The notes below the pieces were generated by a model. The model saw nothing but the letters and a program-made list of their open reading frames with translations. It ran no database searches and was not told where the DNA came from. The position numbers and the translations under genes were made by a program. From contig NW_004454216.1 of the NCBI RefSeq assembly GCF_000283155.1, forward strand, positions 796,626-860,625: a stretch of 64,000 bases of DNA, written 5' to 3'. Shown piece after piece: positions 1-13,400 of the stretch. This DNA is from Ceratotherium simum simum (taxonomy: Eukaryota > Chordata > Mammalia > Perissodactyla > Rhinocerotidae). How positions within the stretch are numbered: the first letter of the stretch is position 1; each line of letters opens with the position of its first letter.

Positions 1-1450
1 AGAATTGGAAAATCTGCTGTCCCAGGAGGAAGAGGAGAATATCGTCTTAGAAGAGGAGAACAAAAAAGCCGTTGACAAAACCAATCAGCTTATGGAAACA
101 CTGAAAACCATCAAAAAGGAAAACATGCAGCAGAAGGCTCAGTTGAACTCCTTCGTTAAATCCATGTCTTCTCTCCAGGATGACCGTGACCGCATAGTCG
201 GTGACTACCAACAGCTAGAAGAGCGACATCTCTCTGTAATCTTGGAAAAAGACCAACTCATCCAAGACGCTGCTGCCGAGAATAATAAGCTTAAAGAAGA
301 AATTCGGTGCTTGAGGAGTCATATGGATGATCTCAATTCTGAGAATGCCAAGCTAGATGCAGAACTGATCCAATATAGAGAAGACCTGAACCAAGTGATA
401 TCAAGAAAGGACCATCAGCAAAAGCAACTCCTTGAAGCTCAGCTTCAGCAGAATAAGGAGCTAAAAAGTGAATATGCTAAATTAGAAGAAAAGCTAAAGG
501 AGTCTGAGGCAGCAAAGGAGGATCTGCAGAGGTCCTCTATTGTCCTACAGGAAGAGAAACAAGGTTTATCTAAAGAGATTGAGAACTTGGAAGTATCTAT
601 ATCTCAACTAAGGAAACAATTGACAGCCTTGCAAGAAGAAAGTACTGTAGGAATATTTCAGGCCCAATTAAAAGTAAAAGAAGAAGAGGTACAGAGGTTA
701 AATACTACCCTTTCCTCCTCTCAGAAGAGAATTACAGAACTGGAAGAGGAATTGGTTTATGTTCAGAAGGAAGCTGCCAAGAAGGTGGGTGAAATTGAAG
801 ATAAACTGAAGAAAGAGTTAAAGCATCTTCATCACGATGCAGGGATAATGCGAAATGAAACTGAAACAGCAGAAGAGAGGGTGGCGGAGCTAGCAAGAGA
901 TCTGGTGGAGATGGAACAGAAGTTACTCATGGTCACCAAAGAAAATAAAGATCTCACAGCACAAATCCAATCTTTTGGAAGGTCTATGAGTTCCCTGCAA
1001 AATAGTAGAGATCATGCTAATGAGGAGCTTGATGAACTGAAAAGGAAATATGATGCCAGTCTGAAGGAGTTGGCACAGCTGAGAGAAGAACAGGGCCTCT
1101 TAAGCAGAGAGAGAGATGTTCTTGTTTCTAAAGCTGCATTTCCAGTAAACTCCACTGAGGATAACAGCTCACCTCACCTTGAGAAACTTAACCAACAGCT
1201 TCTATCCAAAGATGAGCAACTGCTTCACTTGTCGTCACAACTAGAAGACTCTTACAACCAAGTGCAGTCCTTTTCCAAGGCTATGGCCAGTCTACAGAAT
1301 GAGAGAGATCACCTGCTGAATGAACTGGGGAAATTCCGCAAGTCAGAGGAAGGGAAGCAGAGGTCTGCAGCCCAGCCTGCAACCAGCCCAGCTGAAGTAC
1401 AGAGTTTAAAAAAAGCTATGTCATCACTCCAAAATGACAGAGACCGACTA
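1..1450 (+). CDS. GOLGB1: GOLGB1 giant internal exon, 3' part
   Basis: Open from base 2 (base 1 ends the preceding codon) to 1450, where CTA is followed by the donor GTGAGT (phase 0). The 483 codons are continuous coiled coil. Four copies of an SFxKSMSSLQNxRD-like motif start at 149, 971, 1268 and 1403. An apparent start at base 5 is a TTG leucine codon inside the protein, not an initiator. The in-frame TAA just after 1456 is intronic. Confidence 0.97.
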
Positions 1451-4400
1451 GTGAGTGTCTAATTCTTTCTTTCTGATCTTCATTTGAGAGTTTTTGAACC
1501 TTTCTTTAAATTGATTTTCACTTCTATAGAAAAGGAGAAACAAATTCTTATACGTATTCTCTGGGCACTCCGGGACAGTATTATACATCCCACAGGTTCT
1601 GTTTGGTTTTAGAAAAACACAGAAGCATTATTTAAATTACTTTAAATCTGCCAGTACCATTTTGAAAAAATTACGAATTTCCTTTGCACAAAACTCTCCA
1701 CTGGTTGTAAAAGGACCAAGAGATGAAAAGCTATTTTATATATTTTATACACACACACATAAATGTTTCCAGAATTTGTCATAGTTTAATTGAACAAAAG
1801 TAGAGGGATCACTCAATGCTTTCTTACAGTGACAGTTTAGCAACAGATCCTCTGGTAGAATTAAGGGTAGAGAGGACTCAGCTTGTCTCATACTTATGTA
1901 TAATTTAACCCTAATTTGTCAAAAAAAAGTTAAATGTAAAAAGGGTTAATTTAAATAAATTTAAATGACTATTTAGTAAAGTTTTATTTGCAGACTGAAC
2001 TGTTCACCCCCTTCCCACCCAACTTGTTTTCAATCTGAGAGAAAGATAAGGAGGATCTCTAATGCTAAAATTTTGCTGCCTTTAGTAGGATCCAGTAGTT
2101 TAATCAAGGTCTTTTTTTCTGAAAACTTTCAGGTCACCAAGATTCAGAGGCAAAAACTGGAACTATGTGAGCCAAGATAGGTTGCCAGGGGATTCTACTT
2201 TGTGACATTACTATCTTCACTTTAATGACAGTCTCTTAACTCTGTCGAGGCTATGTACTTAGGCCAAATAGGAAATAAACTGAGCCTGAAAAGTCTGGAT
2301 TTTCCACTTTTAAAAGTGACTGACCCATGCCCAGAATATGAAAATTCTAGTTTTGGGGCCAGCCTGGTGGCATAGTGGTTAGGTTTGCATGCTCTGCTTC
2401 AGCGGCCCAGGGTTTGCGAGTTCAGATCACAGGCACGGACCTACACACTGCTCATCAAGCCATGCTGTGGTAGCGTCCCATATATAAAATAGAGGAAGAT
2501 TGGCACAGATGTTAGCTCAGGGACAATCTTTCTCAAGCAAAAAGAGGAAGATTGGCAACAGATGTTAGATCAAGGCCAATCTTCCTCACGAAAAAAAAAA
2601 AAATTCTAGTTTTTAAGATTAGCCCTAGTGAAAAGATCATTTCCTCTAACTGTAAAGTGTTGTGCAAATTTTTCTTTTTCTTTGTACGTAATGTGTTCAT
2701 TCATATTACGCTAATATCCAACAGACAATCTTTTCCCTCTTGTAATCTAACAAAGCCCCCCTTTTCAGCTATAGTTTTGACATCAATACAATTTATGCAT
2801 ATTTGTTTATATTTTTAAAATAGTTTGAGTTCATCTGACTTTGTCCTAGGAGCTTAACCTTTTGTCATTGCTTTCAGAATGCAAATGTAAAAGATTTTCA
2901 TCAGGACAGTATATATCTCAAAGCTGTATTTTATAACACTCAGGTGTTGATTATCTTCTAAGTCAAAATCTGTTTCCTGGAAGCTGTTAGGATAGATTCT
3001 GAGTTAACTATGTTTCATTCAGTGAACTGCTTTACTATTCTTATCTAGTGTAAATACTAGGGACTTAACTTTCTGTCTGTCGACCCCCATTTCACATTTT
3101 TGTTTGCTGGATATTTATAAGCCAAACCAGGATTTTTTTATTTCCATTTTTGTCTAATTCATAGTAGTGTTTATCTGTTCCCTAAGGCTATGATTTTATT
3201 TCATTTAATCATCAAGGTCTATCATTTCTTTATTCACAATGTGCCTCAAATATCTCTTTTTTTTTCCATCATCAACATCTTAGGTAGGATAAGTTCTTAA
3301 CACCTTACCCTTAAACTGTTGTAATTTTGCTGCTCCCAGTTTGTCACCTCTCCAGTACATTGTATATATCATTGCTGAATAAATCTTTCTGAAACTCTAC
3401 TTTCTTATTACCACACTACTCAAAAACATTTAAACGTTGTACTATCTCTAGAATAGTTCCTAAGCTGATTCGGACCTCTTAGTCTGGCAGTTAAGACCCT
3501 ATAATTTGTCCTTGCCTTCTTTCCAGGCTTCCCTTTTACTGTCCCCTGCTCATACTCTTCATTCCAGCCATACTGATCTACTTATTATGCAATAGTCATA
3601 TCTAGTACTTCCTACTTACTTACATTACCATTCTCTCAACCAAAATGCCTTCCCAATTTTCCTTTTTTGGGCAAATGTTTCCTGGTCTTTAAAGGTCACC
3701 CCAGAGCTCAAATCCTCTGGTTGCATTTCCAGATCATTTGATTGTCTGTTACCTTCTGTTTGTATGTCCCTAGTGCTTTTCTTTTCCTTTGTCCCATATT
3801 GTCTTGGTGTGTGTGTGCGTATGTATCTATGTGTGTTTAATTTCTGTACACTTATTTTTCTTTCCCCAATTAGATTGCAAACTCCTGGTAAGTAAGTGTC
3901 ATGTCTTGTACTTGTTTGTATTTCCCATGGTTTTTAGCATTGGGGTAATTAATTGTATGGTAGATAATCAACAGTTGGTAGTCATTATATTTGTAGTTGT
4001 TACTGAGAGCACTATTTTCTCCATTTCATAAAACTGTCATGTAGGGGAGTTATGGGAACTTTTGAGACTGAGGCTTTTACGTCTGCCATGAACGAATCAT
4101 AAAGCCTAGGCGGGGTTATAAACCACGTGAAGGCCAGACAGTCTGACTCGGTGATACTGAATACTGGTCTGCTGCAGTCTGCTGAGGCCTTTCAGCGTAC
4201 TTTCTCATTGTATTGTTGACTGTCCATCAACTCTTCTCTTCCACATATCTTGTTTTCAGTCTGTCTCAATGGTCTTTGAAGTTTCTAGTCTCTGAATCAG
4301 TGGCTGCATGTACGATAAATATGGGAGATATCTTATTTCATTCGCTATCAGTTTAAACATTCAGCCTAGGCCAGCAGTTATCACCTCTGCCTACACTACA

Positions 4401-7400
4401 CACCCTTTCCCTCAGGACCACCCCAGAGATGATTTAGGTCTAAAAGGGACTTAGGTCACTTTGGTTCTCTTCTTTACTTGGTCAAGGGGAAGTTTTCCAA
4501 ATAAAATCTGAGGCAGGTCATTAGCCCAGGGAATTCCACGAGGGTATAACAAACAACTCTGAAAACATTCTGGAGTTTTCATACCTGTCCAGACTTCCTT
4601 AGGACTTTCCCGTAATCAGATGAAGCACTTAGACAATTCCTATGTAAAGGATGGAGAGCAAATCTCTACAGGTCCCTGTATTTGTTTACAGGTCCCTGTA
4701 TTTGTTTACCTATACTCACTTTATTCTGAAAATGACTTGAGGTAGCATATAAAGATGTGAACAGTTTTTCAAGATAATGTATTACAAGAAACTGGGAAGG
4801 AAGGGACAATAAGGATAGGAGAGAAAAAGATTAAAGCAGGAGTAAGTTTAGTGTCCCAAGGAGATGTCACAATATTCTGTTAGAAAGATGGGCCACTACT
4901 TTTGCTCTGAGCTTTCTGGCAACCATCAGAAATAGGAAATGAAAAAACCATGTGCATGAATTACAGTGTCTGTATTTTAGGAAAAAGGTAAAAAGAAAAA
5001 CTTGTTCAAGATAGGAATAGTTATTATTTAAGTATTGAGGCCTGCAAGAAATTTCTTCTGTGTTTCCATAGAGAGGACACTATGAAGTGAAACATCCTTT
5101 ACTTCTCTACAGTAAATATGATAATAGTTTCGTAGGGTTTTTATTTAGCTGTCTCTTGATGTAAGTGCATAGCAAAAGAATTTTGTACAGTTCACTAAAG
5201 GTACCTCTACAAGTGGCTAAAACGCAGTCCCAGACACAAAGCTTTCTGATGATCTGGTCTATTCCAAGGATTACATTTAGAGTATCTGGACTAGAGGAGT
5301 GAGTGGATTGCATGAAGAATATATTTTTGCTTTAAAACAAAACAAAAATATGTTTTTATTTTAGTTTTTGATTAAAAAATAAAGCTATACACACATATTT
5401 AATGAGTCACTAAATTCTACAATATTTGATGAGAAAAATAAACAGTAGCACCCACAACCCTGTTTCTCCTTCTCTAGAAGCAATTTGCTTTCAACCCTTT
5501 TAATTTATTATTTTGGTGTTTACTCACTACCTAAATATCATGCTCATAGTGCGTCTTGGCTTTTCATTCTTTGCGTTAGCTACTCACTTTCTTTTGTGTT
5601 AACAGGGTTTAGTTTGCTTTACTCCCACCGCTTCCATGGTACATTCGCACATTTTCCTTATACAACTCCTTCCCCGTTCTCCTGATGTTAATTTAATTTT
5701 AATTTTAGTTAAATCAATATTCAGTGTTTACATTTTTATAACTACAAATGCTATTAGAGCTGAGATGTGTTACTTTTATTTTCCTCAATATCTTTGTTTT
5801 TCCTAGTTAAGAACTATTTTTGTTGTTACTTACTTAGTTTTCTTTGCACTTATCAATGTAATTTCACCCTAGATTTACTACCATTTATCCACATCTCCTC
5901 TCAAAATGTTAATTCCTATCAATTTTGTCTTTATAAAGAAAATTCCCCTGGAGTCTCTTTCGTGCTCTTGTGTGAACCAGTTGCCCTGTACTTCTAGGAC
6001 ACAATTTTCATCCTAGAATATCGCCCTTCACCTCTCTCCTGTATTAGATCTCCTGTTTCTTGTATTCCGTATCCTCCTCGACTTGGTTTTGTGCCATCGT
6101 TCCATTAGAATAAATCATTCAGTAGTAGCTCCCTAAGAAGAGATAACAGGGGAGGTAAATTTATTGAAAATGTCTTTTCATCTCTTATACTTGACTGATA
6201 GTTTGCGTGGGTATAGAATTCTAGGCTGAAAGTAATTTCCCTTCAAAATTGTGGAGACATTGGTTTATTGCCTCTTAGCTTACATTGTGGTTCAGGAGTC
6301 TAAAGTTCTTCTGATTCCTGATCCTTTGTTTGTGATCTGTTTCTCACTCTTTCTCTCCCCCTCTCCCTTTCATCTCTCATCTCTCTCTCTCTCTCTCGAA
6401 ATATGTAGAATCTTTTAGTTCTGTGTGTTCTGAAATTGCATGATAATGTACTTTGGTGTGGGTCTATTTTCATTCATCATTCTGTCTAATTCTTTGAATC
6501 TAAGAAGTCATACTCATCAATTTTGGGAAATTCTATTGAATTATGTTTTACCATTTTCCCCTATCCTTTTTCTCTATTGTCTTTTTTCTGAAAATGCTGT
6601 TATTTAGATGTAGGACCATCTGGATTGGTTCTGTAATTTTCTTACCTTTTCTATTCTTTTTGCTATGCTTTGGGAAGATTTTCTCACCTTCATCTTTTGA
6701 ACGCTATATCGAAGTTTTCATTTTGGCCGTCCTGTTCCTAATTTCTAAGGATTTCTTTTTTTTTTTTTTTTTTTTGCCTGTCTCATGGATATAGGCTCTT
6801 ATCTCTTCAAGAATAGTAGTGATAGTTTTGTTCTTTAAAGCTTTCTTGTAGTGAGTTTTTCTTTATAATTTTTTATTTCTGCTATAATGTTTCTTATCTC
6901 CAATATTCCCTCTTAAATCTTTGAGTATATAACATTCTTTCACTTGGTAATCTCTTCCAAATTACTTTTCTTCTAGTTTCTTTTCATCCCTGCCTTAATG
7001 TTAGCCGTTCTGCAGGTGAGGGTTAATCCTTGGTTTACTCTTCATGTTTAAGGGTAGGATCTAAAAAGCTTGTGGGTGGGGCTTACCAGCTGTGAATTTC
7101 ATTGTGGGGTGTTTGCTGAGGTTTTTGTGGGTAGTCTCCACGTTGGTATTTTTAGTTCCTCTTGGGCTGGTCAGATTTTCTAGAGGAGACTTCTCCCTTC
7201 CTGCATGGATGGTAAAGGCCTGTGTGCCAGCACTCTCCAAGCTGAGCAAGGGAAAGGCTTAAAGCATTCAGAAAGCATACATTCACTTGATCACCCTTGT
7301 TTTAGAGCAGTACCCTTACCTTCAGCTGTGCCTGGGGTTCCACAGTCCAGAGACACTTCTTTTACCTTCTCCAGAGAATAAAACTCTAGTTGTCTGTCAG

Positions 7401-10400
7401 AGTAACAAAATACGTGGAGCTGAGGAGAGTAGGGATGCAATTGTTTCTTAAGCAGCTTTCATCTAATCCTCCTTATTTCAGCTACCACCCCCTTCCTCCC
7501 CCATCACCATCTTTTCCAGAGGTACCTGGTGCTGTTAATTCCTGAGCCTTTTGAAGATTCTGCAGAGTAAGTTCTCTTGGTTCATGGCTTTCCCTATTGC
7601 CAGCTTAAGATTTGGCTTTCCCAGATCTGTTAAGTCTGTTAACCATGTATGTATCTGCTTTTCAGCTTCCAAAACTAATTTTGTTGCTGCCAACTTCTCT
7701 CTTGTTCTTCCTGTTCTTGTGTTTTATGCTTTAAAAAATGATGCTTTTATTGTAGCTTTAGTGATGTTTCCAGAGTGGGTAAAAGAGATGTGTGTTCAAG
7801 GCCCCCCTCTTTGTCCAGATGTCCTGACGTTATTTCTTACTACCAAGCTTTTAATGAGTGTTGGGGTTAAAGATATACCTGGAATATAGATAGGCACTTT
7901 TGCTAATTAAAGACAAGTCCATCATCATTGTACCATCATCATCGTCATCATCATCATCACCACTAACTTTGTGTGTGGAGTACATTAATTTTCTCATTTA
8001 ATTCTCATAATCTTATGAGAGGTACTGTAATTATCTTCATTTTATGGGTGAGGGAAATTAAGGCTTAGAGGGTATGAGGAGCATACATAGGGTCACACAA
8101 CCCAGACGAACAGGACATCTGACTCCAAAGCCTAAATGCTCTTAACATTGGGCCTGGGCACCACTGCCTCTTTATAATCAACATCAGCTAGGCTAGAGTT
8201 AAGGTTGATATCCATGTAAGTTTAGATACCTAACCAAAGCACATGGCTAAATAGAAAGCCGGTCCGTCTTGGCACTTCTTGTTCTGGGGAGTTACCACCC
8301 ACAAAGAAGCTGTAGGTCCCTTAAGTCTATCCCATGTCAGAGTTGTAGATTTAGAGTCAACTTAGGACTTCAGGGGTTGGAGACTGGGGGAGAAGTTGCA
8401 GGAATGGTCAGGCCCTGCAGCCTTGATGGCAGCTCCATGGGGTGATTCCCACCAGCCTGGCTGCACGTATTCCACCATTTTAGGGACTCATGCTGCAATG
8501 AATTGTCAAAGGACTGTTTGGTGCCGGTGGTCTGTCATGTTGTCTGACTGACTTAGTAGGGAGCTGCTGGTGACTTAGAGCAGGGTGAATGAGATGTGGT
8601 GAATCACCCTTTTACTTTCCCTTTGGTTAAAGCTGAAAGAACTGAAGAATCTGCAACAGCAATACTTACAGACTAATCAAGAAATCACTGAGTTACGTCC
8701 ACTGAAGGCTCAACTTCAGGAGTATCAAGATAAGACAAAAACATTTCAGATTATGCAAGAAGAGCTCAGGCAGGAAAACCTCTCCTGGCAGCATGAGCTG
8801 CATCAGCTCAGGTATGATAATTCCTGCTTTTCGACGCTTTTCTTTTGTTTTCTTTTCTTTTTAACTTTTTATTATGAAATAAATACAGATTTATAGGAAG
8901 TTGCAAAAATAGTGCAGAGAGCTCCTGCGTACCCTTCACCCGGTTTACTCCACTGGTAACATCTTACATAACTATAGTACAATATCAAAACCAGGATATT
9001 GACATTGGTACAATTCAAAGACCTTATTGAGATTTCACCAATTTTACATTCACTCAAGTATGTGTGTGTATAGTTCTCTGCAACTTTATCATATGTGTAG
9101 AGTCATCTAACCACCACCACAACCAAGATATACAACTGCTCCATCACCACCAATATGTCCCCTGTGCTACTAGTTTATAGTCACATTCTTCTCCTCCCTC
9201 CCACCCTCGCATCCCTAACTTCTGGCAACCAGTAATGTGTTCTCCATCTCTATGATTTTGTCATTCTGAGAATGTTTTTAAGTGGAATCATATAGTATAT
9301 AACCTTTTGAAATTAGCTTTATCACAAATCATAATTCCCTTGAGATCCATCAACATCGTTGCATGTATCAATAGTTCATTCTTTTTATTGACAAATAGTA
9401 TTCCCTGGTATGAATGTACTGCTTTAGCCATTGACCCATTGAAGGACATGAGTGTTGTTTCTAAGTTTTAGCTATTATAAATAAAGCTGCTATAAACATT
9501 GTGTGAGGTTTCTTTGTGGACAATAAGTTTTCATTTCTCTGAGATAATTGCACAAGAGTGCAAATGCTAGGTTGTATGGTAAGTGTATGTTTAGTTTTTT
9601 AAGAAACTACAAAAGTATATTCCAGGATGACTGTACCAATTTATATTCCTACCAGAAGTATATAAGTGATCAAGTTTCAATTATCAAATGCTGCACCCTC
9701 ATCAGCCTTCGATATTGTAACTATGTTTTAGTTGTTTTTAATAGGTATGTGATACTATCCCATTGTGGTTTTAATTTGCATAATGGCTAATAATGTCGAA
9801 CTTTTTTTATGTGTTTATTTGACATCCATATATCCTTTTTGATGAAATGTTTGTTCATATGTTTTGTACATTTTGTAATTGAGTTGTTACTTTTTCGCTG
9901 TTGAGTTTTCATAATTCTTTGTATATTCTAGATACAAGTTCTTTGTCAGAATATGTGGCTTGCAAATATTTTCTCCCAGTCTTCAGTTTATCTTTTCATC
10001 CTTCTCAATAAGGTCTCTTTAATTTTGATGAAGTCCAATTTATTGACTATTTTTCTATTTATTCAGATTCAGTAGTTTCTGTTGTTCTATCTTCAAGTTC
10101 ACTGATTCTTTCCTTCATCCCCTCCATTCTGCTGTTGAGCCCATTGAGTTAGCTTTTTATTTTGGATATTGGATTTTTCAGTTCTAAAATTTCCATTTAG
10201 TTCTTCTTTATATCTTCTGTTTCTTTGCTGAGGCTTTCTCTATTTTCATTTGTCTTCAGTGTGTTAGTAATTGCTTGTTGAAGCATTTCTATGATGGCTG
10301 CTTTAAAATCCTTTTATAATTCCATATACATAATTCCAACATCTGTATCATCTTGGTGTTGTAATCTGTTGATTTTCTTTTCTCAATGAGGTTGTGATTT

Positions 10401-13400
10401 CCCTGGTTCTTAGTATGATGAGTGATTTTCAGTTGTATCCTGAGCATATTGGAGATTATAAAACTCTCAATCTTATTTAAATCTTCTGTTTTACTAGTAG
10501 GCTTCCACTGACACCACACTAGCAGGGGAAGAGGAACACTGCCAGTTTACTGCCAGATGGAGAGTGAAGTCCACTGGGCTCCTTACAGCCTTCATTGATA
10601 CCCCTTGGGGGAGGGAGTGCCCTGATACTGCCGGGAAGAGATGAAAGTCCAGGCTCCCCACTTGTACTCCACTGACACCACAGTTAGTGGGGAGTGGTGC
10701 CTCATTACTCTTAGGTGACAGTAGAAGTCCAACTTCCACACATGGCCTCTGTTGATACCACTGGGGAGTGTGGAGAGGGACACCTCATGATCACTGGGCA
10801 TTGGTGAAAGTCCAGGCTACCCACTCAGTCTCCACTAACACTGCAGGACAATGGTTGAGGAGGGGCACTTTGTTAGCACTGGGTAGTGCCCGAAGTCCAA
10901 ACTTCTCTCTTGGCCTCTTCTGATACTATCTCTGCAGGGACAGGGAGGAACACTTCATTCCTTGTTGTGGGTAGAGGTGGATGTTCAGGCCCCACATGTT
11001 GTCTCCTTGGACATCGCAGTGGGGGTGGGGGTGGGGGCAGTCAGAGAGAGGCACCTCTTTACCACTGGTGGTGACAGTCCAGGGTACACACTTGGCCTCT
11101 TCTGACACCACCCAGCAGGGAGGGTGAGACGCACTTAGTTACCTCCAGGCAAGGGTGTAAATCTGGCCTGTCCACTAGGATTTTGTTAATGAGAGTAGGG
11201 AGGTACTGTGATTTTTCCATAGTGTTCGCCTAGAGTAGGGTGGTTATTGTCATTAATGTTTCTGTCTCGGTAGGCTGCCTTTGGCAAGAGAGAGCAAACT
11301 TTTCTTGGCACTCATTGGTGTTTCCAGGTTGTTGGATCCTCCTTCACCCAGTTTGGGGTATATAGAACTCAAAAAGAAAAACCAGCAAATTCACTGCTAT
11401 ATCTTTCCTCAAGTCCTAGGGTCCCTAGCTGTTCCACCTTCTCTCCCTCTTTCTAAGTCGTCTTGTATTTGTTTATATATATATACGTATAAATAATTCC
11501 CAGGGTTTTTATCTATACTTAGTGGGATGAATAAGGAGAAATACATCTACTCCATCTTGTCTGATCCAGAAATCCAAGCCCTTTACTTTTAAAGATGAAT
11601 AACTATATGGTACAATTAGAGCAGAAAAATATTATGATGGGAACTGTAATTCTGGTTGGTTTTTTAATTCAGTTGTTTCTAACAAATTTGATCTAAAGGG
11701 AAAAAGTAAAGAATAAACATTTAACGGTATAAAAAACAGGTCCTGTTGTTGGGAATTTATTACTGTTTAGGTGGTGCATGCCACTTTAATAAAATCAAAC
11801 CCAAAGCTTTCAAGGTTTGGTACTAAAAGGAGAATCTCCATGTTGGAAAGTGCTGCTGATGAAGCAGCACCTGCTTTGTCTCGCCTGCTGCTACAGGACA
11901 ACCACGAGCAGTGAATACAGAGACTGTGAGGTGGAGTCTAGATTCCTGTCCACCTTACAGAGGGGCAACCAGGATAACAGATATCACTTGAGTAAAATAA
12001 TAATTCTGACCTCCCTAAGAGAGCTCTACAAGAGATTTGTTCCTTCATGGATCCTAGATGAAATCTGCTTTATTGAAATGATACTTCAAATAAATATTTG
12101 AAATAAACTTTATAGAGCAAAGTTGATAGAGCAAAACACTTTTTAGAATTTGGTGACTTAAATTTTATCCAAAAATAAATTTGGAGTAAAATTACATCCA
12201 AAAGATTTTCATATTTAACATCTTTATGGACTTTCTCATAAGTGACAATGTATCAAACTTATTCCGTGGAGTGGGCAGCTTCCCCAGATAATACAAGAAC
12301 ACAGTTTTTGCCAAATGATAGTGATTGCAGAGAAGGTAGAAAACTGTCCATTTTTGCTCTCTGTGAATACAGATGTCATCTGTTTCTTCCTTCTGGAATT
12401 GAACCGCAAGAGAAAAGATGAATTGCTCCATTTCAAACTCATCTTTTTTTTCTCCCAGGGAGTAGCTGCCTGAGCTTTATCCTGTTAGAATCTCAATTCA
12501 GGGGGCCGGCCCCGTGGCTTAGCGGTTAAGTGCGCAGGCTCCACTACTGGCGGCCCCAGTTCGGATCCCGGGCGCGCACCGACGCACCGCTTCTCCGGCC
12601 ATGCTGAGGCCACGTCCCACATACAGCAACTAGAAGGATGTGCAACTATGGCATACAGCTATCAGATGTTAGCTCAGAGCTGGTCTTCCTCAGAAGCACA
12701 AAGAGGAGGATTGGCATGGATGTTAGCTCAGGGTTGATCTCCCTCACAAAAAAAAAAAAAAAAAGAATCTCAATTCATCATCAAGAGATAAGGCTCTCAG
12801 TCTCTCTTCCTCCAGAAGTACATTAGTGCTGACCATTGAATTTAGGACCCTCCAAAGGTGATTGGGACCATATCGGAGCATCACCTTGATGTCTCCCATG
12901 TTATCTCCAGATCACCTGGAGCTACAAAAACTTTAAGTGTCCGGTTACCAATGTAAACGTAAGAAGAGCTGCAATGCTCTAAAGGCTTATTTTCTGCAGA
13001 CACCTGTTCCTCTTTAAATTTCCTCAAAGGGCATTCCGAAAGGATACTTTCCTTACAAAGTTGACCCTTGGGGAGGATAAAAAATGATTTCTGGTCTATT
13101 GTGGGTTTTTCCCCCCTCATTTTCTCCCTTTCCACCTTTCTCTTAGCCTTTCTCTCTTTGCCTTCCACATTTAAGCAATTTGGAAGAAAAGTAAAATTAT
13201 ATATCAAGTGGATGTGAGTAAATTAGGAGAAGGAAAGGAAGACATTTTACTTCACTTTTAGAAGGAAGAAGAAAATGAGGACACAGATGTGATTCATTGA
13301 CTTCAGGACCAGCTTCTTGAGCTGAATATCTTCAAGACTCTCTGTCTTTTGCTCTTGACATACCTGGGAGAAATGGGCTTTTCAAACATGAAAAAGCTGG

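Larger units (their letters stand above)
1451..8632 (+). other. GOLGB1: GOLGB1 intron after the giant exon
   Basis: A 7.2 kb GT-AG intron. It holds an ERE SINE (2355-2599), a likely L2 relic (about 3400-4030), a 20-bp tandem duplication (4668-4707), an L1-like AT-rich block (about 6180-7010) and a MIR (about 7965-8175). Open frames here have no recognisable protein similarity. Confidence 0.85.

Noticed and set aside
5..1462. A 485-codon free-standing protein
   Set aside because: It starts at a TTG inside the GOLGB1 giant exon and ends at a stop beyond the splice donor at 1451.
12501..12620. tRNA gene
   Set aside because: The GTTCGGATCC B box and cloverleaf-like head belong to a tRNA-derived ERE SINE with poly(A) and TSD.
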